A stretch of DNA of 64,000 nt from Pseudogymnoascus destructans (lineage: Eukaryota > Ascomycota > Leotiomycetes > Thelebolales > Thelebolaceae): contig NW_020167542.1 in NCBI RefSeq assembly GCF_001641265.1, positions 248,001 through 312,000 on the forward strand, given 5' to 3'. A program made the translations under genes and the position numbers. A model generated the notes under the pieces. The model had not been told where the DNA came from and ran no database searches. It saw only the letters and a program-made list of their open reading frames with translations. How positions within the stretch are numbered: the first letter of the stretch is position 1; each line of letters opens with the position of its first letter. Positions 42,945 through 53,194 of the stretch are shown here, one piece after another.

Positions 42945-45776
42945 TCAAAGATTATCATAAGCTGCCGCCACACCCGGCGCCGGGCCCTCAAGATCCACAG
43001 CCTCGACACTGCTGCGCAGCTTGGCGCTCTGGTTAACGAGATTCCCAAAGTACTTGCGCGCGACCTCGCTCTCGCCGCGCGTCTTCAGCGTCTCCTCCCT
43101 CTTGATGCCGAGGTGCTCGACGCTGCGCTGCAGGCCGACGCGTAGGTTGTCGGCGGGGAAGTGGAGGACTTTGCGAACGGAGGAGGTGATGCGTGTAGAG
43201 TTGGCGTGAACGTAGTCGATTTCCTCGAGTTGGACCGAGATCTTGGTTGCGAGGCGGCGGGGGAGGGAGTGTGGGATTTGGGCGAGGACGTAGGCGGCTG
43301 CGGCGATGGCTAGAGGGACGGAGTTGGTATGGCTTGTGATAAGGGGGGGAGTAGAGTGCTTACCTGCGGCGAGAACGCCAGGCACAATCAGCTTGCGGAG
43401 ATTGTTATTTCCAACAAGCTTAGCCGCGCCGAGAGCCCCGTCGACCCATCCAAAGCCTCCCACCATGCGTGTCCCGACCACTGTTACGACGGTCATTGCC
43501 ATGCCTGTGCCTGCGACCTTCTCTTGTCGGTGGAGGATGGTGGACCAGTCAAAGAAATCCCACACCTCGGTTTCAACGTGGACTTCCCTGGCAAGCATGT
43601 CGCGTTTGCGTCGGAACATGACGTCGCTGCGGAAGCTGAGATCTGTGTACTCATCACCAAGGTGGATAAGTCCGAGTTGCTTGATAGTGTTCACTCCTTG
43701 TACCGTTTGCTGGCGCGCGTGCTCCTCGCATTGAGTAACGGAAGTCGAGATCTGGGATAATATGGCCTCCTTAATTTCCTCCGCAAAATCAAACGCACCA
43801 AATACGCCCTTGTATTGAATGCCCAAATCTGCCTCGGCTGCGTGGCTTATTGTTGATACGAGCGTCGAGCGGGTGTAGTCGTAGATTTCCTTGCACGTCT
43901 TTTCGATCGTCTGGTCAATGTCATCGCTGACCTCAGACTTCGCGTTCTGCGATGCCTCAAGGATAGGTTCCAGTTCTTCAAGCTCCTTTGTGACGCGGTC
44001 CAACTCAGCTTGTGCGACATCGACGTTGACGCTGGCGAGGGCATGGACGTCTCCGAGCATATTAAGGAGGTATGTCTTTGCGGGCGCAAGTTTAGACCGC
44101 GCTCGTTTTTCCAATACAAATCTGCGAAGTGATTGCTCGAGTGCCTCAAAGTCCTGAACCTTCTCCTTCTCCTTGCCTTTATACTTCTTTGAATTGTCGT
44201 CGTCGTCATGGTCAGGGTCGTCCCCCCCACCGCCGCCGCCGCCACGTCCTCCTAGAGGAGCAGTTGGGACGGCATTGCTGGACACGAAGTGTACAAGTTC
44301 CGAGGACTCTTTGTGGGTTCGAGGACTAAGGCCCGCGACTTGGTCCAATATCAGCTTCTGGCACCTTTGCTTGTCCTTGATATTATCATAGCCGTTAACG
44401 ACGATGAAAATATAAGCTTTTTCCGCCGCTGCTGCCCCGATAAATTCCCTGGCCGTCAAAGTGAAGTGGTTGGCGGCATTTACGACGAAGACAACAACGT
44501 CAATCTCCTCTTGCCGGGCAAAGACGGCAGTGGTCTTGGTGGTATCGAAGTTGAGGCCAGGCGCATCAATCAGTGAGATATCAACGACGCCATTGTTGAG
44601 CAATGACTCGTCGATTGTTCTCACGTCCTTGACGTAGACCTTGCATTGCGTGTACGTTTCATTGTCGATGACTATGCGCTCAAGTTCGGCCAACGAGAAA
44701 ACATCGAAGGTGCTCTCGTCATGACGGTTGTATTCGCTATCCTTATGTATGGCGTGGACCTCCTCGATTCCTCCGTTTTCACGAGCGTCCAGAACTTCGC
44801 AAAACAGACTCGTGCATGGTTGCTGATCTTCCGGCAGGATCTTCCTTCTCAAAAGCGCATTGCAGAATGTTGATTTGCCGGCATTCAAGTCTCCAGTAAC
44901 AAGGACTTTGCTTGATGTATCCTCAATCCTTTCCCTGAGCGACAGAAGATGCTTGATGCTGGAGCTAATCTTTCCGTCCAACAGCGCAGCAATAGATCCT
45001 TTTTCGAGAGAGTGTACCAGTTCCACTTGGTGAAGAGCCCCAAGCTTGAGGTCAAGCTTCAATATCGAAAAATCTTGTGCTATTTGCGGCGTAATCAGCC
45101 TGGGTTCTGGTACCGTTCGTTGCTCGGCAGCTGAGCTTGATTCCGCCTCCGAGGATTCTGCCAGGGACGTCGCCGCTCGTCGCATAAGTCCAGGTCTTGG
45201 TGACACACTGCGATTCGAGGGATTCGAGAACGTCGATTGTGAGCGAGTTAGGCTGGGTTGCGGCGTCTGGTTCGCCCTGGTCAGAGTTTCCGCCCCTTGA
45301 ACAGAGGGGTAATGGGCCGGCCATTTGGCGTTGAACTGTTGAAGTTCCTTCAGTGTTTCGACCACATTGTTAATATATCTCGCAAGCGCTCCGCGGTGTG
45401 AGTTGTACCAAAGCTGATGGATCGCAGCAGCTTGTACCCTCCGTTCGTTCTCAGATGCGGCACTGGACTGGCCGTGATATGTTGGGGTGTGCGACGGCGT
45501 CGGTCTGTCTTCGGTCATGATCGGACTCCATGGGGCTGGTCCAGTCGCACTCTCGCCCATTATACTACCGCCATATCCCGAGTCATGATCTTGTCGGTCA
45601 AGAAGAGCTTTCAGGCGAGCCGCATTTTCAGATGTTGAACCATTGCCTACAGTGACATATTTCGGCGGGCCGGAAGCGGTCGGTAGTTGCTGCTCGCGCT
45701 GCTCCTTCTGCTCTTTCTCACGGCTTTCGCTGCTGTCGGAAGACTTTCCCTTTCCTTTATAGTAGTCCTGGCTCAT
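42945..45776 (-). CDS. fzo1: Mitofusin, mitochondrial outer-membrane fusion GTPase Fzo1
   Basis: A dynamin-type GTPase: P-loop VTGDLNAGKSTFCNALL (about residue 290), switch region PCTSLFCEV, G3 IDAPGLNFDTTKTT, and VVNGYDNI in the G4 position. Heptad-repeat regions flank it. Two hydrophobic segments near the C-terminus (MAMTVVTVVGTRMVGGFGWV and LIVPGVLAAG/AIAAAAYVLA) form the membrane hairpin, followed by a coiled coil. It tethers and fuses mitochondria. A short intron (about 43364-43308, GTAAGC to CTCTAG) interrupts the second hydrophobic segment; its length is a multiple of three, so unspliced RNA stays open. Start chosen at MSQDYYKGKGKSS; an upstream ATG at 45791 is possible. A Gly-rich run (GGRGGGGGGG) lies in the middle. 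Confidence 0.93.
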   Translation of the reverse strand: MSQDYYKGKGKSSDSSESREKEQKEQREQQLPTASGPPKYVTVGNGSTSENAARLKALLDRQDHDSGYGGSIMGESATGPAPWSPIMTEDRPTPSHTPTYHGQSSAASENERRVQAAAIHQLWYNSHRGALARYINNVVETLKELQQFNAKWPAHYPSVQGAETLTRANQTPQPSLTRSQSTFSNPSNRSVSPRPGLMRRAATSLAESSEAESSSAAEQRTVPEPRLITPQIAQDFSILKLDLKLGALHQVELVHSLEKGSIAALLDGKISSSIKHLLSLRERIEDTSSKVLVTGDLNAGKSTFCNALLRRKILPEDQQPCTSLFCEVLDARENGGIEEVHAIHKDSEYNRHDESTFDVFSLAELERIVIDNETYTQCKVYVKDVRTIDESLLNNGVVDISLIDAPGLNFDTTKTTAVFARQEEIDVVVFVVNAANHFTLTAREFIGAAAAEKAYIFIVVNGYDNIKDKQRCQKLILDQVAGLSPRTHKESSELVHFVSSNAVPTAPLGGRGGGGGGGDDPDHDDDDNSKKYKGKEKEKVQDFEALEQSLRRFVLEKRARSKLAPAKTYLLNMLGDVHALASVNVDVAQAELDRVTKELEELEPILEASQNAKSEVSDDIDQTIEKTCKEIYDYTRSTLVSTISHAAEADLGIQYKGVFGAFDFAEEIKEAILSQISTSVTQCEEHARQQTVQGVNTIKQLGLIHLGDEYTDLSFRSDVMFRRKRDMLAREVHVETEVWDFFDWSTILHRQEKVAGTGMAMTVVTVVGTRMVGGFGWVDGALGAAKLVGNNNLRKLIVPGVLAAGKHSTPPLITSHTNSVPLAIAAAAYVLAQIPHSLPRRLATKISVQLEEIDYVHANSTRITSSVRKVLHFPADNLRVGLQRSVEHLGIKREETLKTRGESEVARKYFGNLVNQSAKLRSSVEAVDLEGPAPGVAAAYDNL

Positions 45777-46136
45777 TTTGGTAGGGGGCAATCCATCAAG
45801 GGCGGTATAGTGAGAGATGGTGAAGTCTTGTTCGGTTTGTTGGGAATATGAAGTAGTTCGCTACCAATTCGTTATAATCTTAAGGGTACTGGGTCCTCTA
45901 GCGTGGCGACGTTCGGTCATTGTATTCGCCGCTCCAGCCAACCGGGCCGACAACTTCCGCCACAATGTGCTGCATATGCCTGATGATGTACCTTGTACAC
46001 TATAACCACGACGAAACCAGGTTGCTCACCAAAGCCACCACAACCAGCTTCTAGATAAATCTCTGCCTTGCCATTAACTTTAAATTGTTCAGTTACAACC
46101 TACCCCATACCTATTTACTAGAACTCTGCCGCAGAA

Positions 46137-47040
46137 ATGAATGTGAGAGCCTCAGATTCCCTCATTGACTTCCGTTTACTCATATGGCCGTGTAGATCGT
46201 CGAATGGGCATTTGGGAAGCGTATGACGCCGGCTGAGCGTCTGCGCAAACACCAGCGCGCCCTGGAGAAAACGCAGAGGGAACTGGATCGCGAAAGGATA
46301 AAGCTGGAGAACCAAGAAAAAAAGCTGATCATCGAGATCAAGAAGAGCGCAAAGAGTGGACAAATGGGAGCTTGCAAGATCCAGGCCAAGGACCTGGTTC
46401 GAACGAGGAGGTCAGTCTACTCTAAAAGGACTATCTGGGCGAGTTGAATGCTAACGTATACGGTTATAGATATATCGAAAAGTTCTACTCCATGCGGACG
46501 CAATTACAAGCCATCTCATTGCGCATTCAGGTGAGCAAATTAGGGTGGGCATATACACAGTAAGGGTCACATACTGACTGCTAGGCAGACGGTCAGGACC
46601 AACGAACAGATGATGCAGTCGATGAAGGGAGCTACTAGAATTCTTGGGAGCATGAACCGAAGCATGAATTTACCAGCGCTCCAACGTATAGCTATGGAAT
46701 TTGAGCGAGAAAACGAGATGATGGACCAGAGGCAAGAGATGATGGATGATGCTGTTGATGATGCGATGGGGGTAGATGATGAAGCAGAAGGCGACGAAGT
46801 GGTTGAGCAGGTTCTGGAAGAAATAGGTGTTGATCTCCGTCAGGCAGTAAGTATCCCTCCTTTGGTTGTAGCTCTAGGAGAGTGCTAATTCTCGTAAAGA
46901 TGGGCGAGACCCCGCAGGGTCTGCAAACCGAAGCTGTGCCCGAAAGCCGAGTTGCTCAGGCCGTTGGCGGTGGAGGCGTTGGCAGTGGTGATCCTGGCGA
47001 TGATGACCTTCAGGCTCGATTGGACAGCCTCAGGCGTTAG
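46137..47040 (+). CDS. did4: ESCRT-III subunit Did4/Vps2 (CHMP2)
   Basis: Five exons: 46137-46142, 46196-46410, 46470-46530, 46589-46846, 46900-47040. The first exon has only two codons (ATG AAT) before GTGAGA; the next begins IVEWAFGKRMTPAERLRKHQ, the family's N-terminus. The basic N-terminal helices (RALEKTQRELDRERIKLENQ, then KIQAKDLVRTRRYIEKFYSM) and acidic C-terminal half (MMDQRQEMMDDAVDDAMG) are typical Snf7-fold features. The C-terminus LQARLDSLRR is the MIM1 motif that binds Vps4. It acts in multivesicular-body sorting at endosomes. The mini-exon start should be checked by RNA. Confidence 0.92.
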
Positions 47041-47317
47041 GCTACAGGCATGCGCTGGTCTTTTAATGTGAATAGAAGTAGGGATAAAGTGGTGGATGAT
47101 GGGCGCTTTTGGAGGTTCAATTTTCGGCGCCAAGGTGTTTGGGAAGGCTCATGATGGCCACATAGCATGCACAGCGACTAGCAGATATATGTTAATTTTT
47201 GAAGATCATGTTGAAACATAGACTTTGGCTGTTAAAGGCAGGGTTAGAAACTCGAGTATACTCATGAGTATTAGCACGTATTCGTACTCATGAGTACAGT
47301 AAATCCTCGTACTCATA
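47041..47317. other. Intergenic, end of the host island
   Basis: The 3' side of did4, then ACTCATGAGT-type palindromic words (47253-47300) directly before the Fot1-like element border. No gene seen. Confidence 0.4.
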
Positions 47318-47422
47318 ACGTGCATGTATACGAAAGTGCCAAACAAGCGAAAGTGCCAAAATATCGCGACTACCCCATAAGAATTGCGATAAATCCACCA
47401 CAACAATATAAATTAATTAAAA

Positions 47423-48457
47423 CTACTCGGAGTCCTCTTCCTCAGACCTGTCTATTACAATCTGACAAGTGCGCGCATTGTGTCCAGTCTCACCACACTT
47501 GCCACAGCGACGTGCATGGGTTTCTTCCCTTGGCTTCCGACCACTACTTGCCCTTATTTCTTGCTCTACTTGCTGCACAACGTCCCTCTCGTCCTGTAGC
47601 TCCTGTGCTACCTGTTGACTAAGTGATCCTCCTTGCTGTAGTCGTGTTTTTTTAGCTCTCCGGCGCTTGCTTAGCACTTCATTTGCCTGTCACAGGTTTT
47701 GGTTCTCTGCTTTTAACAATGCTAATTGATGCATTATTTGCGATGCACCCTTTGTAAACTGGTCAACAGCTGCATAGATTGAGGTTGGAGAGCTATTTTG
47801 ATGATGCGCAATTCAGTTTTTAATGAAAGTAGACTGTGATACAGCTTCAGTTGGGTTATTTGGTGTCTGAGAAACCCATGGTTGAGTGGTGTTTGGGCGA
47901 GAGGTTGGAGGTGTTGGCGTCTTAAACCAAAGGTCAAGTCTAGATATTACACTCTCAGGGCTAAATGGAAGAAGCCCAGCACCTCGGAACCCTCCCTGAA
48001 TATTGCTTTCTGTCATTGCAATGTTAAATGCAGCGTGGAAGGCAGGAAAGAAGTCATCCTTAGTAATGTGAATAATATGAGCCCGCATCATATCTTCAAT
48101 TTGCTGACTGTAAGCTCTCTTTAATGGGCCAAAACAGCCAACATCAAGTGGTTGGAGTATATGGGAAGAGTGAGCAGGCATACAAAGCGTAATAATGTTG
48201 TGTTCTTTGCAGTACTCCTCAAACTTGTCTGAGTGGTGGCTCTCATGACCATCAAGTACTAACAAGCGATAACCACCAACACTCCGGGGCTTTGTGTGGT
48301 TCTCAAAATGCTGAATCCAATCCATACCTCTCTCGTTTGTAGTCCAGCCATTTGCAGTAACAGCGATTACCCAATCTGCTGGAAATCCGCTATTCTCATA
48401 CCAAGATGCAAGGTGGTTTTTACCTGCCACAATGACAAATGGCGGCACTGCCCAACC
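47423..48457 (-). pseudogene. Fot1-like transposase (element 6), C-terminal two thirds
   Basis: From 48457 downwards: PPFVIVAGKNHLASWYENSG, LLVLDGHESHHSDKFEEYCK (second Asp), HSSHILQPLDVGCFGPLK (third Asp), then a stop after STFIKN, a further stop after AENQNL, and the C-terminal knuckle CGKCGETGHNARTC. It is closely related to the intact 551-aa copies but decayed. The N-terminal third is at 58038-58640, beyond the hAT. Confidence 0.88.
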
Positions 48458-48465
48458 TTGAGAAC

Positions 48466-48765
48466 TAGACTGGCCACGGTCCGGTCCGGTCTGGTCTTTT
48501 AATGTTGAGTGAGGACTGTTTTACGGTCCAGTCTTTTTTTTTAGGACTGGACCGTGAGACAAAAAGACCGGACTGATAACATTCTAGTCTTTTTTTTAGA
48601 GTGTAGACTGTTTGCTAAAGTTGAGGTCCCTTTAAAAGACCGGACTGATAATAGTCCAGTCTTTTTTTAGAGTGTGGACTGTTTGCGAAAATTGAGGACT
48701 GTTTAAAAGACTAGACCGTTCGGTCTTTCCTAAGAACAGTCCGGTCCAGTCCAGTCTTTTACATT
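48466..48765 (+). repeat. Left subterminal repeat array of hAT-1
   Basis: Many direct and inverted copies of GTCCRGTCTTTT and AAAAGACYGGAC, e.g. around 48520, 48575, 48635, 48655 and 48745. Such subterminal repeats bind hAT transposases in characterised elements. Confidence 0.75.
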
Positions 48766-49134
48766 ATAAGTGGGGGCCACCACATGTCATCACATGATAT
48801 GTTATTAGGAATAGCTTTAAGTGCAATCGAATATTAATAACGTTACTATTAAGTGTTACTGTACATGCATTTTGAGGTATAAGTTGAAAATAGTATAACT
48901 ATAATAGTTCCATTTACACACTGTTAAATAATTACACGTGATTATAATTACACGTGATTATATTTACACCGTGATATTATATTTACAAGTGATATCATAT
49001 TATTCAATCAAAATCGATCATAGAGTAGTCAATTAGTTATGACTTATATTTGATATGAGTTTAATTAAGCATTAATAGCAGCTACTAACGTTACTATTAA
49101 TTATTACTATAGTTTGATAAATATTATATGGTTA
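48766..49134. other. Non-coding hAT-1 DNA
   Basis: AT-rich, with ACACGTGATTATA repeats (48935-48965) and two of the 13-bp-spaced motif pairs (48841, 49089). No gene seen. Confidence 0.5.
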
Positions 49135-51011
49135 ACGTACATGTATAGCGAAAGCGCCAAACAAGCGAAAGCGCCAAAATGATGCGGTGACCAAACCCCC
49201 CAACTAAATGTTAAATTCCTCAACAACAAAACATGCCCCATAAAAACGATGAAAGCCAATTAGTGCTAGCTATCCAGGCTATGCAAAGCGACCCAAAGTT
49301 ACGCCTTGGAGTTGCTGCTAGGATCTATTCTGTGGACCACCGCAAGCTAGGTCGTCGTCTAGAAGGTGTACCTTCACGACGCGATATCCAAGCCAACTCA
49401 CGGAAATTAACTAACCTAGAGGAGTCCGTCCTTGTTCAGTATATACTCGACCTAGCTGCCAAAGGGTTTCCTCCTCGGCTGTCTGTTGTTGAAGATATGG
49501 CAAGTCGACTACTTGCAACACGCGACGCGTCACGCGTTGGGTCGCGTTGGGCTTCAAACTTTGTTAAGCGGCGTGTAGAGCTCCAGACACGCTTTCAGCG
49601 CAAATACGACTACCAGAGGGCTAAGTGCGAAGATCCAGAAGTTATTAATGGCTGGTTTGAGCTTGTGCGTAACACAATTGCGAAATATGGTATCGATGAA
49701 GCAGATATCTACAACTTTGATGAGACTGGGTTTATGATGGGCGTTATCTCAACTGCTATGGTTGTAACAAGCTCAGACGGGCGGGCAAAAGCAAAGAAGG
49801 TACAGCCTGGTAATCGGGAATGGGTTACAGTAATCCAAGGCGTTAGTTCTCAAGGTTGGGCAGTACCACCATTTATCATTGTTGCAGGCAAAAACCACCT
49901 TACATCTTGGTATGAGAATAGTGGATTTTCAAGCGATTGGGTGATTTCTGTTACTGAAAATGGCTGGACTACAAACGAGAGAGGCATGGATTGGATTCAG
50001 CACTTTGAGAAGCATACAAAGGCCCGGAGTGTTGGTGGTTATCGCTTGTTAGTCCTTGATGGTCATGAGAGCCACCACTCAGATGAGTTTGAGGAGTACT
50101 GCAAGGAACACAACATTATTACGCTTTGTATGCCTGCTCACTCTTCTCATCTACTCCAGCCACTTGATGTTGGCTGTTTCGGCCCGTTAAAGCAGGCCTA
50201 TGGTCGGCAAATTGAAGATATGATGCAGGCTCATATTTCTCATATTACAAAGGATGACTTCTTTCCTGCCTTCCACGCTGCATTTAACACTACAATGACG
50301 GAAAGTAACATTCGAGGCGGGTTCCGAGGGGCAGGGCTTCTTCCATTTGACCCTGAGAGAGTGATATCTACACTTGATCTTAAGTTAAGGACACCAACGC
50401 CTCCAAGCTCCCGCCCAGGTACTGCTCAACCTTGGGTTTCTCAGACACCAAACAACCCAATTGAAGCTATGTCACAGTCTACATTTATTAAAACTCGGAT
50501 TTCACGCCATCAAAATAGCTCTCCAACCTCAATCTATGCAGCTGTTGACCAGTTTACAAAGGGTGCATCGCAAATAATGCATCAATTAGCACTGCTAAAG
50601 GGAGAGAACCAAAACCTACGACAGGCAAATGAAGTACTAAGCAAGCGCCGGAGAGCTAGGAAAACACGACTACAGCAAGGAGGATCACTTAGTCAACAAG
50701 GGGCGCAAGAGCTACAGGATGAGAGGGATGTTGTGCAGCAGGTAGAGCAGGAAATAAGGGCAAGCCGTGGTCGGAAGCCAAGGGAAGAAACCCGTGCCCG
50801 TCGCTGTGGCAAGTGTGGTGAGACTGGGCACAATGCGCGCACGTGTCAGATTGTAATAGACACCTCTGAGGAAGAGGACTCCGAGTAGTTTCAATTGATT
50901 TCTAATGTTGTGGTAGATTTATCGCAATGTTTGTCGTGAGGGTAGATAATTTTGGCGCTTTCGCTTGTTTGGCGCTTTCGCTTGTTTGGCGCTTTCGCTA
51001 TACATGTACGT
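49135..51011 (+). mobile_element. Fot1/pogo-like copy A, nested in hAT-1
   Basis: 1877 bp, TA on both sides (49133-49134; 51012-51013). The inverted repeat begins ACGTACATGTATAGCG, followed by 17-bp GCGAAAGCGCCAAACAA units: two at the left end, three at the right. Near-identical to copy B at 58774-60633, which has one fewer right-end unit. Confidence 0.95.
49233..50888 (+). CDS. Fot1-like DDE transposase with C-terminal zinc knuckle (copy A)
   Basis: 551 aa, uninterrupted: MPHKNDESQLVLAIQAMQSD, helix-turn-helix RLGVAARIYSVDHRKLGRRL, CENP-B-like region ending RVGSRWASNFVKRR, catalytic Asp residues in NFDETGFMMG (about residue 168), LLVLDGHESHHSDEF (about 275) and HSSHLLQPLDVGCF (about 306), a coiled-coil-like stretch near 440-480, and the knuckle CGKCGETGHNARTC at about 527-540. 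With the near-identical copy B this is the best candidate here for a currently mobile element. Confidence 0.95.
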   Translation: MPHKNDESQLVLAIQAMQSDPKLRLGVAARIYSVDHRKLGRRLEGVPSRRDIQANSRKLTNLEESVLVQYILDLAAKGFPPRLSVVEDMASRLLATRDASRVGSRWASNFVKRRVELQTRFQRKYDYQRAKCEDPEVINGWFELVRNTIAKYGIDEADIYNFDETGFMMGVISTAMVVTSSDGRAKAKKVQPGNREWVTVIQGVSSQGWAVPPFIIVAGKNHLTSWYENSGFSSDWVISVTENGWTTNERGMDWIQHFEKHTKARSVGGYRLLVLDGHESHHSDEFEEYCKEHNIITLCMPAHSSHLLQPLDVGCFGPLKQAYGRQIEDMMQAHISHITKDDFFPAFHAAFNTTMTESNIRGGFRGAGLLPFDPERVISTLDLKLRTPTPPSSRPGTAQPWVSQTPNNPIEAMSQSTFIKTRISRHQNSSPTSIYAAVDQFTKGASQIMHQLALLKGENQNLRQANEVLSKRRRARKTRLQQGGSLSQQGAQELQDERDVVQQVEQEIRASRGRKPREETRARRCGKCGETGHNARTCQIVIDTSEEEDSE

Positions 51012-51092
51012 TATACCGTTACTGTCACGACTGAAATACTAAAGACAGGTTGTGAAATCATCAATTGACTATTTATACAAGAACACACTAAT

Positions 51093-51718
51093 TTATCTAA
51101 TGCTGCGAGAATTGGCGAACCAGGACACAAGCTGCATATCCTTGTTCTGGATGGTGATACGCTTGGCGTGGATGGCGCACATGTTGGCCCCTTCGCACTA
51201 TTAGTATAGTTTTTGTAGGTGTTCATAGAGACAGCTTACCTTCGAAGTATGACACAAGGTGGGCCTCAGCGGCCTCTTGGAGGGCACAGATGGCAGTAGA
51301 CTGGAAGCGGAGGTCTGACATGAAGCTTTGCGCGACTTCACGAACAAGACGCTGGAATGGGAGTTTGGGGAGGATGAGGGCGGCCGACTTCTGGTAGTGT
51401 CGGATCTCGGCGACGATCCGTTCTTTCATATAAGTTAGTAGTGTGAACAATATTCTATTAGAAAAGAATAGCATACTGTTGACAGAAGCCTTGCTCAAAG
51501 GAGGGACAGGGCGAGGGGCTTGTTGTGGGAAGTTGGAGCCAGGGTGATCCCGCTCACAGTTCCTTTTCTGGGCATTGTAGCTCCAGATCTTTTCTTGGCG
51601 GGCTCGGCGCGCAGTCTTGTGAATACCGACTGTTTGTTGAGTTAGTAACCTTGTATTGCTTGTAGGGTAGGGTGGAATACTTACCGTGGCGCTCAGGCTT
51701 TTGCTTGGTGCGAGCCAT
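51093..51718 (-). CDS. Divergent histone H3 variant carried by the hAT element
   Basis: Four exons (51718-51685, 51629-51477, 51422-51240, 51190-51093) join in frame to 155 aa; all introns are GT-AG. The histone fold is clear: EIRHYQKSAALILPKLPFQR, LVREVAQSFMSDLRFQSTAI, ALQEAAEAHLVSYFEG, then ANMCAIHAKRITIQNKDMQL. Loop 1 has the length of ordinary H3, unlike CENP-A. The N-terminal tail starts MARTKQ, as in H3 (Lys4 kept), but then diverges (KPERHVGIHKTARRARQEKI) and is about 15-20 residues longer. No ARKS motif is present, so the Lys9 and Lys27 contexts are missing, and Lys79 is replaced by Met. The C-terminus (VSWFANSRSIR) is also altered. It would enter nucleosomes with H4; where and when is unknown. 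It is not a degenerate copy: frame, splice sites and fold are all kept. Confidence 0.93.
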
Positions 51719-52347
51719 GGTACAGATGTGAGCGAGAGCGATATCTAAAACATGTTAATTTGCCATATTGTAGCAATTTGGCATTACTGCTGGGCGTTAC
51801 TGTAGTTGTAACGCCCAAAGAACAAAAGGGGTGAACTTACAAAGGTTGGTGACAGAAGGAAAAATTGCTAGAACTTGTATATTAGTAAAATAAACACAAT
51901 ACCGTTACTCTACAGCGTTACTGTAGGGTTAAATCAAATGTAAAGAAGATTGAACTTACCAATGTTGCTAGACGCATTATCTCAGAATTGTTGTAGAAGT
52001 TAGGATCGAATTCGAAGTAAGGGCGCTTAAGTGTTGTTGCAAACAAAAAAAACTCCGTTTCTTGTTCCAAATCCGGACGTGTCAATAACAAAGAATAGTA
52101 CGAGTAAGTTAGCAAAGAAACCACCCTTACATTTGATTACCTCTGATTATTAACTTCCTTTTAGATTTCCAAATTTATTGACTATACTGACCCCGACCAG
52201 TAAGTAGTTGCGCCCCTACTTTCAAAAGACGTCCGCCTTGTTAGCACATTGAAGTACTCTCACAACAGTATAATCAAAGCCAGTGCTAACAGTAACGCCC
52301 TATAGTAACGCTCATCAGCTCCAAATCGCCTCTAACGCAACTTTACC
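51719..52347. promoter_or_regulatory. Divergent promoter region between H3 variant and acidic gene
   Basis: 629 bp between the two starts. It holds three motif pairs at 13-bp period: 51782/51795 and 51903/51916 (CGTTACT orientation) and 52290/52303 (AGTAACG). A minus-strand frame at 51918-52124 has no supporting features and is probably chance. Confidence 0.5.
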
Positions 52348-53194
52348 ATGTCGTCTCCAGCCACTGCGAAGTCATATGAGGAGAGACGCGCGGAAGTCAT
52401 TGCAGCTACTGCCCACACCATTGAGCTCGCTCAGAATGCGGACCGACAGGTATAACAATCCTACCATCCTGATATCAATTGTTCTAGAGCTGATAGCAAA
52501 GCTAGGCTATGAGCCGTGCACGCCGTACCCGCCAGGGTAAAGATGACTGGGAGGGCCTTACGGCCAATGAACAAGCTGCTGTGTTAGCTACAACGCAGCA
52601 GGATATCATGGACAGGCGCACCGCTCGTGGTATTGACGCCAATTCCTGCCTCACAGCCGCTATTAATGATGAGAGTGCGGCTATTGCGGCCATTAATGCA
52701 GAGGAGCTGGAGGAGAAGTTGAAGGCCCTACCAAAGGGCGAAGGCAAAGCTGTAAGTAATAGCTAAAACATGACGATACTATCTAACATAATGGTTAGAC
52801 TGGCAAGACATCGACTAGCGACAGCGGTGAAGAAAATACCTTAAAGGATATCTGGGCCAGCAACATGGTCCCAGTCATTGAGCGCTGGGAGCACAATATT
52901 GCCCTTGCTGGCAACATCCTTATGCCCGAACTCTCAAGGAAGGAGATCGAAGAGTTTGCTGGGGGGGTTAGCAACCCTGATAATATCAAAGAGTTCGTGA
53001 AGCAGTGGGAGAATAACAGCAATGCTGATGTTGAAGATGGGCTGGTAGATTTTGATGATGATGGTGAAGAAGTGGAGGTGGTTATATCAGAGGATGAGGA
53101 GGACGATGATGAGGACGAGGATAGCCTCAACGGCTTCATTGTCGGGGTTCGTGTAGAGGAGGAAGAAGAGGAGGAGGAGGAGAAGGAGGAGTAA
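52348..53194 (+). CDS. Acidic protein carried by the hAT element, divergent from the H3 gene
   Basis: Three exons (52348-52449, 52506-52751, 52799-53194) give 247 aa, both introns GT-AG. The N-terminal half is helical and mixed-charge (SYEERRAEVIAATAHTIELA, then MSRARRTRQGKDDWEGLTAN, AEELEEKLKALPKGEGKA). A middle block reads LKDIWASNMVPVIERWEHNI. The last about 75 residues are extremely acidic (DFDDDGEEVEVVISEDEEDD ... EEEEEEEEEKEE). Acidic tails of this kind are typical of histone chaperones, and the neighbour is a histone; that role is an inference, as I recognise no known chaperone domain. Intact frame and splicing argue it is a maintained gene of the element. Confidence 0.8.

Noticed and set aside
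43021..45638. Several plus-strand frames opposite fzo1
   Set aside because: They lie wholly antisense to a conserved GTPase gene, with no domains.
51093..51718. H3-like gene as a centromeric CENP-A
   Set aside because: Loop 1 (FMSDLRFQ) has the ordinary H3 length and sequence pattern, and the tail starts ARTKQ; CENP-A proteins differ in both.
51918..52124. Minus-strand frame of 68 aa between the H3 and acidic genes
   Set aside because: Low-complexity hydrophobic translation, no start context, and motif pairs run through it; probably promoter DNA.
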